A program made the translations under genes and the position numbers. DNA of 64,000 bases, from the NCBI GenBank assembly GCA_019426215.1, contig CM033403.1, positions 501,001 to 565,000 of the forward strand, read 5' to 3'. The notes beneath the pieces were generated by a model. The model saw only the letters and a program-made list of their open reading frames with translations, did no database searches and had not been told where the DNA came from. Of this stretch, positions 47,079-58,240 are shown piece by piece (position 1 is the stretch's first letter; the number at the start of each line of letters is the position of its first letter). This DNA is from Buddleja alternifolia. Its lineage: Eukaryota > Streptophyta > Magnoliopsida > Lamiales > Scrophulariaceae.

Positions 47079-48252
47079 TGGAAGAATTATTTGGCACCTA
47101 AGATTAGGTCATGCCTTACGAGCATAAGATTCACTAGTTAGAAGAAACGTGGGGGTAAAAGCCCATTGAGATTGGATCCCTATCCAAACTTAAGAATCTT
47201 ATCTCATAGGCAAGATGACCAAATCTCCCTTCATAGGGAACATATTAAAGGGTCACTCAAGTTCTAAAGTTTGTGCATACTGACGTCTATGGTTGAATAT
47301 ATGGTATCATATTAAAGACACTACAATTGGATTGTAATGTCAAGTATATGATTTTCCAATTTGACCCGTTCCTAGAAGAACGTAACATAGCTTCACAGTT
47401 TACACTTCCAGCGACTCTACAAATGAATAGGGCAGTAGCATGCAAGAACGAGACATCGTTGGACATGACTCATTCTAAGTTAAGCTACATAGAATTACCC
47501 AATTCATAATGAGTCACGCGCTACTCATAGGTTCATCTTGAATAATTGTCCCTCCAAATTCATTCCTAAGGCACCATGTCTGATGTGGCGCCAGTGGAAG
47601 CCTGATCTTAAACATGTGACGTTATGGGAATTCCCAACCTACATAGAAAAGATAAAGGTGAAGAATCTGGAGGCTTGGTCCTTAAAAGGATGTTTTGTTA
47701 GTTATCCTAATGATTCAGTGGGAGAACTCTTTTTACCTACATGATGATCAGGGGATCATTATGGCCTTAGAGGTCTGTTTGATCGAAGATAAGATCATTC
47801 TAGAAATTGGAGAAGGTGGAAAGATTACTCTAAAACAATAAACAAAATAGGACACTACTATTCAAGGAACCAAACTAAGCCCATTAAAACACAACCACCA
47901 ATGATTGATATGGAAGAGTCTCTCAGCCGCCTGAGAGAAGTGGTTGTCTGCTACAAATAAAACATAGGATGAATGATGTAGCAGAAGAGAACCAAGGATA
48001 CAATCCCTCTACCATGACAAATCGATGGTGGATATGGACTCTACGAGAAGGTGTCGAGGTTATGAAAGTGAAGATGGATTAGATATCGTTGAATCAATCT
48101 TGGACTCCAGTAGATAGCCCCAAGAGTTTTGTACTCGTCAGGGGCAAATACATCTACAAGAGAAAGATTGATTCGAATGGCAAGGCCAGGTTGATGGCGA
48201 AAAGGTGTAGTCAAAAGATGAGCATTGACTATGAGGAAGCCCCTTTTCCACA
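47079..48252 (+). pseudogene. Old copia pol, first part: IN to early RT
   Basis: Pieces in changing frames: GAG-pre-integrase (WHLRLGHALRA-like, about 47088), an integrase segment (TLQMNRAVACKNETSLDM, then SKLSYIELPNS, 47400-47509), the integrase end (PCLMWRQWKPDLKHVTLW, LEAWSLKGCFVSYPNDSVG, 47570-47740) and the RT start (WTPVDSPKSFVLVRGKYIYK, then SQKMSIDYEEAPF, 48095-48250). RT is cut by the gypsy insertion after CCTTTTCCACA and resumes at 60177. Stops and shifts occur every few dozen bases. Confidence 0.75.
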
Positions 48253-50249
48253 TGTCACACACCCCGACCCGTACAAGTAACTTAGATAAGCCACATGGTC
48301 AGGCCAAGGGACGATGACCCATTTTCTTTAAAAATGTTATGGTTTTCTAAAAATATATAATATATCCTTTTAAAAATAAAAGCAAATCATTTTTTCCCTT
48401 TATATACATCAAAACCCAGTACATTCATTCCTGTACTAACATACTTATGTTTACAAAACCATAACAGAGCGATTATACAATTTAACATCATAATACAAAA
48501 GTGCGCGAAGCATGGCATATGAACATAGCTCTGTCTGACCGCTCTGGAGACTTGGGCAACCTTCTCATATAAACATGGTCATCACCTGCATCATAAGAAC
48601 CTAATGAGCTAATGGCTCAGTAAGAAGAAGCTCATATTTTTAAAAACAATGTTTCACGTATCACATACGACAGTCAATAATGCATAGTTCAGTTAAAACT
48701 TTTCTTTTTCCTTTCCTTTTGGGTACCCTCGAAGTGTGGCATTCGACTGATAGTGATAGGCGTCTGTTTTTGGAACCTGTTCATAATAACTGGCCAATAA
48801 AAGAGGCATCACGGGGTTCTCATAACAGACCTTTCGTACATCGTGGCTTTATCTATCTTGGCTTTTACACCTCAAGGTATTCACCACCTGTACATCGTGG
48901 TTTTATCTATCTTGGCTTTTACACCTCAAGGTATTCACCACCAGGCCATCGTGGCTTTATCTATCTTGGCTTTTACACCTCAAGGTATTCACCACCAGTC
49001 TATTGTGGCTTTATCTATCTTGGCTTTTACACCTCAAGGTATTCACCACCAGTCTTTTGGGTCCGTCGGTCCCACCCGCGTCCCATGCCTACCCGACCAT
49101 CAATTAAATACCATACCTCCCTTTTTCAAATCATTTTCTTTATGTGTGCATCAATATTATGCATCATGATCATATATACACAATAAACAAGAAATAACAT
49201 TCATTCCCAAGTAATCATCTTAAAACATCATAAACATATATACATCAACACTTTACACAATAGGCAAGTAATAACATTCATTTCCAAATAATTATCTTAA
49301 AACATCATAAACATGCATAATATGGTCCTCATGAAGCAGTAAACGAACTTCAACTTACCTTAAGTCCTTTGCAATGAACTTAGAAAAGATGACGCTACCG
49401 GAGCTAGCTAATGGTACTTATTCCTAATTTTAGGTGTGCAATAATCTGTAAAAAGGGTATATAACATACCTAAATACAAAACTCTATAGTTATTCCAATT
49501 TCACCGATTAAATTGAAGAAACAACCGGTAAAAGACTTACTTGTAACAGCCACGTTGATATGCCTAGCTCCCTTTACCTATTACTCTTCATTTCCTATTT
49601 TTCCTTGAATTTTTTCCTCTCTTTTCTTTCTTTCTTGCTTCTCTGGTTTTTCTTTCTTTTCCTTACGTTTCTTTCCATTTTTCCATTGTCCGGAAAACCT
49701 TTTAAAAAGGTTGAGGCGGTTTGGAAAACTTCATTGTGAAGTTTGCAAAGTTTTATCATTATTATATTCAATGAATTATTTGCAGCTGTTAGCTTAATAC
49801 ATGTTATATGTTTATGCCTAATATTTTCTATGTGTCACATATTTACATTCATCGTGATATATAAATGACACGTAAGAGCACGTAGGGCATGAGATATATT
49901 GACCTGGTAACTAGTGGAAAGCTTTCGTGTACTAAATTCAATCAAAACTCTAAGGTTAAGCGTGCTCAGACGGAAGAAATTTTAAGATGGGTGACCACTT
50001 GGGAAGCACGTCAATTATCATTTATTTATTTATTGATTTAACTAGTTATAAATGCTAGACGTCATGCCTGCTTAGACGTCATGCCTGCTTAACTAGTAAT
50101 AAACGTTAGCAAAAATGTACCTTAAATGCAGTTATCATATAATTAGAAAGTAATCATGTTCGTGCCATCATGCCATTTATAGTCAATAATAAATGCTAAC
50201 TATATGACATGCTCATTGTTGGCTGCGTGAGAGATTATTGGGCATTACA
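48253..50249 (-). repeat. 3' LTR of the gypsy element
   Basis: 1,997 bp. On the minus strand it starts TGTAATGCCCAATAATC at 50249 and ends ...GGTGTGTGACA at 48253. It contains four 54-bp tandem units (48837-49052) and a short duplicated segment (gacgtcatgcctgctta, 50058-50093) that is single in the 5' LTR. Confidence 0.93.
48837..49052. repeat. 54-bp tandem repeat, four copies, in the 3' LTR
   Basis: Units start at 48837, 48891, 48945 and 48999 and share tcttggcttttacacctcaa and ggtattcaccacc. 54 is divisible by three, so two plus frames stay open with an 18-residue period; these are by-products, not genes. The same four units, with the same copy-specific differences, lie at 58785-59000, so the array predates insertion. 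Confidence 0.92.
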
Positions 50250-50269
50250 ATCATAGCCTCCTTCAAAAA
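50250..50269 (-). other. Polypurine tract of the gypsy element
   Basis: On the minus strand TTTTTTGAAGGAGGCTATGA precedes the 3' LTR start at 50249. It overlaps the tail of the polyprotein (KFRGRNFLKEA). Confidence 0.75.
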
Positions 50270-52069
50270 ATTTCGTCCTCGAAATTTAACATACCGAAAT
50301 AATTCTGGATACTTGTTCCGCATTTCTTCTTCCCGTTCCCATGTAGTTTCTTCTACCGCATGATTTTTTCACAAAACCTTTTCTAGATTAATACTTTTGT
50401 TTCTCAATTGTTTCACCTTCTGATCAAGGATTTGCACTGGTTTCTCTTCATAGGCTAAATTTGGAGATAGCTCCAACGGCTCGTAACTTAGCACATGAGA
50501 AGGATTTGAAATGTATTTCCTCAGCATGGACACGTGGAACACATTATGAACACCTTTTAATGAAGGAGGTAAGGCCACTCTGCAAGCTCTATCTCCAACT
50601 CTTTCTAGAATTTCAAACGGACCAACATACCTCGGGCTCAGTTTTCCTTTCTTCCCAAATCTCATGATTCCTTTCATTGGGGCCACTTTCAGGAACACGT
50701 GATCTCCAATAGAAAATTCCAAATCCCTTCTCCGTATGTCTGCATAACTTTTCTGCCTACTCTGTGCCATTTTCATTCTTTCACGTATCTTTTCCACAAC
50801 CATTGTTGTTTGTTGTACCAATTCTAGACCAAGTAGTCTTCTTTCTCCAACTTCATCCCAATGAACTGGAGATCTGCATTTTCTTCCATATAATGCTTCA
50901 TACGGTGCCATTCCAATGGTAGATTGGTAGCTGTTGTTATAGGTAAATTCTACCAATGGTAATTTCACATCCCAGCTTCCTTGGAAATCTAGTGTGCATG
51001 CTCTTAGCATATCCTCAAGTATCTGTATAACCCTTTCAGACTGCCCATCGCCCTGTGGATGAAATGCTGTACTGAAAGCAAGCTCTGTTCCCATGGCATT
51101 GTGCAAACTCTTCCAGAATGTAGAAGTGAATTTAGGATCCCTATCGGATACTATGGAAACTGGCACTCCATGCAATCTGACTATTTCTTTAATGTACTGC
51201 TGAGCATATTGATCCATATTATATGTCGACCTTACTGTAAGAAAATGAGCGGATTTTGTTAATCTATCGACACTCACCCATATGGAGTTGTATCCCTTCT
51301 GAGTCTTAGGCAATCCAAGCACAAAATCCATATTAATATGCTCCCACTTCCACTCTGGGATCGGTAGAGGCTCTAATAAACCAGCTGGTCTTTGATGTTC
51401 AGCCTTAACCTGTTGACAAGTTAAACACTCTGCTACAAATGTTGCTATATCTTTCTTCATACCGGTCCACCAATAATGTTGTTGTAAGTCCTTATACATC
51501 TTTGTGCTATCGGGGTGTACTGAATAAAGACTCGTATGAGCTTCTTTTAGAATATCTTCCTTGATGGCTTGATCAGATGACACACATAACCTCCCATTAT
51601 ATTGCATAACTCCCCCATCAGATATTGAGAATTCTGTCCTTTTTCCTTCATCCATCTTTTTCTTTATCTCAGATAAATACACATCACCTTTCTAAGCTTT
51701 AATGATTTTATCACGAAGTGCAGACTTCAACATCAGAGCTGACAAAAAGCATACCTTCCCTTCAGGCACAATTTCAAGTTCTAATTCCTGCAAATCTAGT
51801 AATAATGGCTTCTGTGCGATAAGGAGAGAAGACATGGACTTTCTACTCAGCGCATCAGCTACCACATTTGCTTTACCTGGATGATAGTTAATCACACAGT
51901 CATAATCTTTAACAAGTTCCAACCATCTCCGTTGTCTCGTATTCAGCTCCTTTTGCATAAAGAAGTACTTCAAACTTTTATGATTGGTGTAAATCTCACA
52001 CTTTTCACCATACAAGTAATGCATCCAAATTTTCTGGGCAAAGACAACAGCAGCAAGTTCCAAATCATG
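50250..52069 (-). pseudogene. Gypsy pol: RNase H end, integrase, chromodomain-like tail
   Basis: From 52069 leftwards: RNase H ([27 protein letters not shown]). After a stop near 51690 comes integrase: zinc finger (AHTSLYSVHPDST, C..C), core with NMDFVLGLP, SDRDPKFTSTFW and HPQGDGQSER as the D, D and E sites, GPF-type C-terminus (GKLSPRYVGPFEIL). The 437-codon frame stops at 50369 because a Trp codon became TGA; beyond it EETTWEREEEMRNKYPELF is the chromodomain-like end that targets chromatin. The integrase core is intact. Confidence 0.93.
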
Positions 52070-52234
52070 AGTTGTGATAGGGTCTGAATTTACATGTTTT
52101 AGAGCCTCATATTTATTGGATTTATATTGGTTTATGCATGATTTATACCACATTTGCGTTTAATTTGTGTGCTTATCGAGTAAAGGTGGAAAACCACTAC
52201 AATAGAGGAATAACGCGCGCAAATACAGATTTTA

Positions 52235-52770
52235 TGTATATTTTGAGGTCGAATTTGAGGAAGTTTCCTTCAACAAGGTTGTATATTTCTGTGTTAGCTT
52301 CACTTGGCAACTTTAATCATCCAAATCGGAGGTCCGTGGAGAAAGTTATGAAGGAAACACGATTGCTGCGCTGAAAACCAAGAAAACGGTTTAGACATTC
52401 GGCTTACCACGCCCAAGCGCCCCTCCAACCACGCCCAGGCGCCGCTGACATCCAGCTCTGAGTATTTGCTTCGCACTCCCGCGCCTAGGCGCCATCATAC
52501 CCACGCCTGGGCGCGGATTTCGTAACACCTTCCACGGTTGAGCGCTTTTTCTGTACATTTCGAGACCGAATTGGACGAAGGTTTTTTCTACAAAGTTGTA
52601 GATATATGTCTTAGCTTCACGTGGGAACTTGAATCATCTAAATCGGAGGTCTTTGGAAAGAGTTATAAAGGAAATACAATTGCTGCACAGAAAAGTAAGA
52701 AAGCTGCCTAGACTTCGCACATACGCGCCTAGGCGCCGAAATACCCGCGCCTGGGCGCCGACACCTCCGA
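52235..52770 (+). repeat. 317-bp tandem duplication with GC-rich palindromes
   Basis: Copy 1 is 52235-52551 and copy 2 is 52552 to about 52770 (shorter). Shared landmarks: gttgta.at.t.tg.gttagcttcac, aatcggaggtc and aaggaaa.a.gattgctgc. Palindromic 14-mers of the type GCGCCTAGGCGCC lie at 52409, 52431, 52481, 52503, 52725 and 52747, as three pairs with 22-bp spacing. Copy 2 has only one pair. Confidence 0.8.
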
Positions 52771-53861
52771 CATTTGATTCCTTTTAGCCAAAAGTTCAGC
52801 ATTTTAAGTGGAAGGGAATCATTTAAAGCCAAGAGGTCAGCACATGTGTTGAGGGATGGTCATAAGTGTGTTTCTTGGTAGATTTACTTTATGGAATTTT
52901 ATACTACACACTTTAGAGTGATGGAGGACACAAGAGAGGGACAACACATGGGATGGAGGAGAATATACACCTATAAAGGCAATCATCTCTTGTATTCCTA
53001 ATGAAGGAAATGAGAGAGGGGGGCAGCCCCTAATCTGATTTCACCATCATTCATCACCATTCTTCATCATTGAGAGAGAGGGGAAAACTAGAGGAAGGAA
53101 AAGAGCTTGGGGATTGAAGGCTCAATTTCAAGATCCATCATCATTCACCATTTAGGGAGTTTTTAAGAGCTTTTCATTTCATTTATGTCTATGAATATTC
53201 CTCTTATGTCTTTTATGCTTTCAATTATGAACTAAATTCGTAAGACTAGGGCCATGTAAGGCCAAATTGTGATTTATGTTTATAATAGATGATTGTTGAG
53301 GTTATTCTTATATTGTTATGTGATGTGAATTGATGTTCTACTTATCTTGCATATACTTGATCACTATATGTTAGAATCTTATGTCTAGGTGAATATTTCG
53401 GGAGAAAATTGATTTAGGGTGCAAGAAATTCACATCATGACCCGCAACTAATGAGGAATTGCCCTAGACATAGGTAAAGATTCCCGGGTGAAGTTGTTCG
53501 ATTCAAATCGAGTGAACTCTAGTACGTTAATGCATGTTTAGTGGCTAGATTTCCGGATAGGAATATTTGGGAAATCACGATCTAAGCATAGGAGTGTATA
53601 CGCGAGACATCGGTTATTCTCTACCCTCGGAGCTCTCACCATAACAATATAAGCGTAACTCTCCAACGAGAACCTCTATAAGTATATTTGATCAATTTGG
53701 ACCTAGCATGTGCCTTAGTTTCTCTTTACATATTTGTTTAAAATCATTTGTGCAACCTTGTTCTTATTGTACGCATTTTACATTCAATTTACTTTAATTG
53801 TATTTGTTCTTTATCGTTATAAAATCATAAACTAAAATTCAAGTCTCCGTGGTTCGACAAC

Positions 53862-55344
53862 TGGTACGTGTCGAATGCACCAAAATATAATTACTGCTCT
53901 CACAAGAATTTGTAGTACTTGTAAGTCCAGGTCGAACCCTAGAGATTGTTTGATCAAAATAATATTCAATGGGGAGGTTTGTTTGATGAATTAATAATGA
54001 CAGGAATTAAATAGGAAATTCAATAAATGTAAAGCATCGATTCAAGGATAGTTCGTTCTTCAATTCAAGTTGATCATAGACACCTAAAATACTATCTATT
54101 CTTTGATTACTTAGCCAAGAACATAAATAACCAGCTATTTATATTCCTATTAACTTCCGTATATCATTAACCAAAGCCCAGCACCCGGTTAAATTCTCAT
54201 TATCAACTGACTCGGTATTAAGCAATCCTAATCATGTTAATAATAGCATAACGAATTAGAAGCGACTAAGGATAAACAATAGTTTAAGCAAGCGCCAACT
54301 ATTTAATTTAGTCTAATGCTTCTCTTAGGTTATCAACGAAAATTGGGATCCTAATCATGAAAACCTAATTGCTACATGCACAAATCAAACATAACAATTA
54401 CGGATTATGAAGATTTGTTAGCAATAGATTGTAATAGATAATAAACTAATGTGCACCTTAGATTATTATCTAAACAAGCATGAACATTAAGAATAAGAAA
54501 CAAAAGATAATCAAACCTTAGATAGATAGATGAAGCTCCGTGTCTCACAACATGTGAATCAAAATGAACTCCCTTGAATGGAAAGAAAAACTTAGCTACT
54601 CATAATTGTAAGCATAAAACTTGAAAATACTATTTTTCTAACTCTCTTCTCTTTGTTTTCTTCTTGTTTTTGTTGTTCTACTTCAACTCTTGCAAGACAT
54701 ATATATAGGCAATGGAAAGATGACATAATCATAGAGAAAATATATTCTCTCTTCCTTTATCAAGACATGTAGAATATATTCTTCCCTTTAACATCAAAGC
54801 ATGGAGAATATATTCTTCTCTTTAATATCAAAGCATGGAGAATATATTCTTCCCTTTACACTCTGATTTGTCGCCTTTACTTCATCGAATCTGACTTTGA
54901 CTCCTTCTAGAAAGTTGTAGCTTTATGTGTTAGATTTCATTTACAACTGGCCTTGACTGAATCCAAGACACATAACTCTAGTTATGAATTTTTCACCAAA
55001 GCTGCGCATTCTAGTCCAGTCCAGAACAAAAATCTTCATTAAATTCTTCAACACTTTCGAGCCCTTTAACTTCCGAACTGAGTCTGGACTTCTTCATAAG
55101 AAATATAGGTCCTTGTCTTAGCTTTCCAACTAGATAAAATTCAATAGAAAATAATGTCTGCATCTCCAGATATATCAGTATTTCCGAAACATCGCCAAAT
55201 CTGTCATTTTGATTGAAAATGATATTTTGCACTTCAACTCTTGCCCAAATCACAAAATGAGATAAAATCAGTTCCAATGGCCATATAATCACAATAAAAT
55301 GCTAAAGATAGAGGTAATAAAATATATAAATATTGCACTTATCA
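53862..55344 (-). mobile_element. Solo LTR B, gypsy-type, nested in solo LTR A
   Basis: 1,483 bp bounded by TGGTACGTG and CACTTATCA, with perfect target duplication acaac (53857-53861, 55345-55349). Removing it joins the gtggttcgacaac and ccggacttttagtcc parts of LTR A into the usual end of this LTR group. On the minus strand it begins TGATAAGTGCAATATTT and has a TATA-like run (54700-54708). It lacks the GC-rich palindromes of LTR A. Confidence 0.82.
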
Positions 55345-55430
55345 ACAACCCGGACTTTTAGTCCACTTATTACTTTACACGACTAGTGCACTTGCTATCA
55401 TAGCACGTTAGCCTTTAGCGTGTCAAGTTG

Positions 55431-56868
55431 GATAATTCTTTTCATACTATTTCAATTGCCTTGAAGCATAGGCAATTACTTTCCCGTTTTGCATTAACAC
55501 AGCACCCAAACCATTTTTAAAAGCATCACTATACACAACGAATCCACCAGTTCCAGTTGGAATAGAAAGAATAGGAGCGGTAGTCAATCTGTGTTTCAAC
55601 TCTTGAAAACTCTTTTCACAAGCATCAGTCCAAATAAATTTCATGTTCTTTCTTGTCAACATCGTCAATGGAACAGCCAATTTTGAAAATCCCTGAACAA
55701 ATCTCCTGTAATATCCTGCTAATCCTTAGAAACTCCTAACTTCTGATACATTTGTTGGTGTTGGCCAATTATGCACAACTTCTATTTTACTCGAGTCAAC
55801 TGAGATTCCTTTCTTGGATACTACATGCCCTAAGAATACCACTTGTTCCAGCCAGAATTCACACTTCTTGAATTTAGCTTATAGTTGTTTCTCTTTGAGA
55901 ACTTGCAACACAAGTTTCAAATGTTCCTTGTGTTCTCGTTCATGGCGTGAGTAGATCCAGATGTCATCAATAAATACAATCACAAATTTATCAAGAAACT
56001 GCTTGAATACCCGGTTCATTAAGTTCATGAAAGCTGCAGGAGCATTCGTTAAACCGAAGGGCATTACTAGAAACTCATAATGGCCATACCTTGTCCTGAA
56101 TGCAGTTTTCTGTATATCTTCCTCCTTGATTTTTAGTTGATGATAACCAGAACGCAAATCAATCTTAGAAAACCCCGATGCACCTTGCAATTGATCAAAC
56201 AAGTCATCTATTCTGGGAATGGGATACTTATTCTTGATTGTTACTTTATTTAGTTCTCTGTAATCAATGCATAACGGCAAGGTTCCATCTTTCTTCTTAA
56301 CAAACAATACAGGAGCTCCCCAAGGAGAATAACTAGGGTGAATGAAACCTTTATCAAGCAAATCCTATAGTTGCACTTTTAACTCTTTTAACTCTGTTGG
56401 TGCCATTCTGTATGGTGCTTTAGAAATAGGGGCAGTTCTTGGCACAACATCAATCACAAATTCAACCTTTCAATCTTGTGGTAGTCTTGGTAAATCATCT
56501 GGAAATATTTCTAGAAATTCCTTAACCACTTCCACATTTTCAGGCTTTAAATGTGTCTCAATTGAAGTGTCCACCACACTTGCCAAATATCCAACACAAC
56601 CTTTGTTCAACATCTTATGGGCCTTCAATGCCGATATAATTGGTAAGAAAAATGAACCTGAAGTGCCGCTAAACATAAATTGTTCTTTTCCAGGTGGCTG
56701 AAAGATCACGACTTTCTTATTACAATCAATGGTGGCATGATATTTGGTAAGCCAATCCATACCCAAAATGACCTCAAAATTTGAAATTGGTAGAACAACA
56801 AGATCAGCATATAGTGTTCGGCTACCAATCTGAATAGAACAACCCCTCAATACATGACTGGAATCCAT
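55431..56868 (-). pseudogene. Gypsy pol: protease end, RT, RNase H start
   Basis: The same frame as gag continues after its stop: DSSHVLRGCSIQIGSRTLYA and FEVILGMDWLTKYHA (protease end), then RT with [35 protein letters not shown], the catalytic FIDD (about 55955, in [13 protein letters not shown]) and FVVYSDAFKNGLG/KVIAYASRQLK of RNase H. Stops near 56469 (CGA to TGA), 56367 (CAG to TAG), 55877, 55724 and 55442. RNase H is cut at NYPT by solo LTR A and resumes at 52069. The RT core itself is open. Confidence 0.92.
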
Positions 56869-58050
56869 TTATTCCCCTGATGGAATTGTCACACTGTATC
56901 TTATTTTTAACAAATCTGGTGTAATACCCAATTTTCTCACAAATGCATTTGATATGAATGAATGTGTAGAACCTGAATCTATCAATGCAAATGCAGGCAT
57001 ACCCAAAATCAAAATAGTACCTGAAACGACTGAGGGATCTACCTCACCTTGCTCATTTGTCATTGAATAAACTCTCCCCTGCACTCTGTTCTGGAGGGTT
57101 GGGCAATTCTTTGCAAAATGTCCAGGCTTCTTACATTTGAAATAACTATTGGAACCCATTTGACATTCACCAAAATGATTCCTCCCACATTTAGCACGTT
57201 TAGGTTTTTCAATCGCATTGGAGGTCTGTCCAACTCTAGGACGCTTGTCATTTCCTTGACTTGGTTTCTGCTCTGGTTTCTTCCATTGTGTTAGGTTTCT
57301 TGGAGTGAACATTTGTCTCTTTTGTTGATAGGATTTCTGAATTTCATTTTCATCCAGGTCAGCCATCAAAGCTTTATCCACAATTTCTCTAAATTGAGCT
57401 GCCGAAGACATCCTTACATCCCGTCTAATCTCAGGTTTCAATCCTCTCAAAAACTGATCGATCTTTTCAGTATTATCTCTTGCAATGTATGGTATATATC
57501 TGCAGCCCTCTTCAAATTTTCTAACATAGTCACATACAGTCATGTCTCCCTGCTTCAACTCCAAAAACTCCTTTACCTTAAGGGATCTAGCATCTCGGGT
57601 GAAGTACTTGTCATAAAAGATCACCTTGAACCTATTCCATGTCAATGTCTCCATATCCACGGCAAGTTTGGCTCCTTCCCACCAGATTTTTGCTTCTTTC
57701 TTCAGTAAAAAGATTGCACAAGGTACCTTATCAGCATCATCAATACGCATGTAGTCGAAGATGATATCCAACGATTTAACCCACTCCTCTGCAATTATGG
57801 GATCCGAACTACCGTAGAAATCAGATGGTTCCATCTTTCTGAACTTCTCATACACAGCTTGTGGATTGTTAGGTTGAACAGGAGGTACATGAGCTTGCTG
57901 ATTCTGTTCTTGAGTTCTCTGTTGCATGTCCAGTAACTGTTGAATTTGCTCACCATGCATTCTAGTTTGTTCTTGTATCAGATTAGTTAGATCACCCACA
58001 ACATTGTTGCCACCCTCTTGGGCACCCATTACCTTTCTTTTTGGCGGCAT
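56869..58050 (-). pseudogene. Gypsy gag with protease start
   Basis: Starts [14 protein letters not shown] at 58050. It has a Gln-rich N-terminus, the retrotransposon gag domain ([53 protein letters not shown]), a zinc knuckle and the protease active site ([13 protein letters not shown], residues about 360-372). The knuckle reads [14 protein letters not shown]: the first cysteine is now tyrosine (TGT to TAT). One stop at 56869 separates it from the downstream frame, which would otherwise continue as one polyprotein. 394 codons is normal for this part. Confidence 0.93.
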
Positions 58051-58223
58051 GATTTCCTATATTTTGCCCAACTTATCCCATTCACTAGCCAATAATGAAT
58101 GCACCACAATGACAATAATATGCATTGTTCAAACATAAAAGAATAAACCAAAGAGTTGACCAAGTTTCCCAGCCAGAATATGTTCATATGCCTTCTTCTG
58201 TCTTCAGGAAAGACTAAACCTCC

Positions 58224-58235
58224 GCTCTGATGCCA
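58224..58235 (-). other. Primer binding site of the gypsy element
   Basis: On the minus strand TGGCATCAGAGC lies five bases after the LTR end. It is one base from the initiator-Met type TGGTATCAGAGC, as in many chromoviruses. Confidence 0.82.
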
Positions 58236-58240
58236 CAAAC

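Larger units (their letters stand above)
52075..55425 (+). mobile_element. Solo LTR A, gypsy-type, in the gypsy RNase H
   Basis: Bounded by TGATAGGG and GCGTGTCA, with perfect target duplication agttg (52070-52074, 55426-55430). Without nested LTR B it is 1.86 kb. A TATA box (52972-52978) and the shared cacttgctatcatagcac end support plus orientation. Removing it restores [13 protein letters not shown] of RNase H. It holds six GC-rich palindromes and a partial 317-bp tandem duplication. 52771-53861 has no further feature. Confidence 0.88.

Noticed and set aside
48837..49052. Possible CRISPR-like array
   Set aside because: Units are directly contiguous with no unique spacers and lie in a plant gypsy LTR.
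48680..49186. 168-codon frame with an 18-residue repeat, and its twin at 58670-59134
   Set aside because: It is produced by four 54-bp tandem units inside a non-coding LTR; the same holds for the alternative 108-codon frames.
52075..55425. One single 3.35-kb solo LTR
   Set aside because: Internal ends TGGTACGTG/CACTTATCA with duplication acaac show that a second solo LTR is nested inside.
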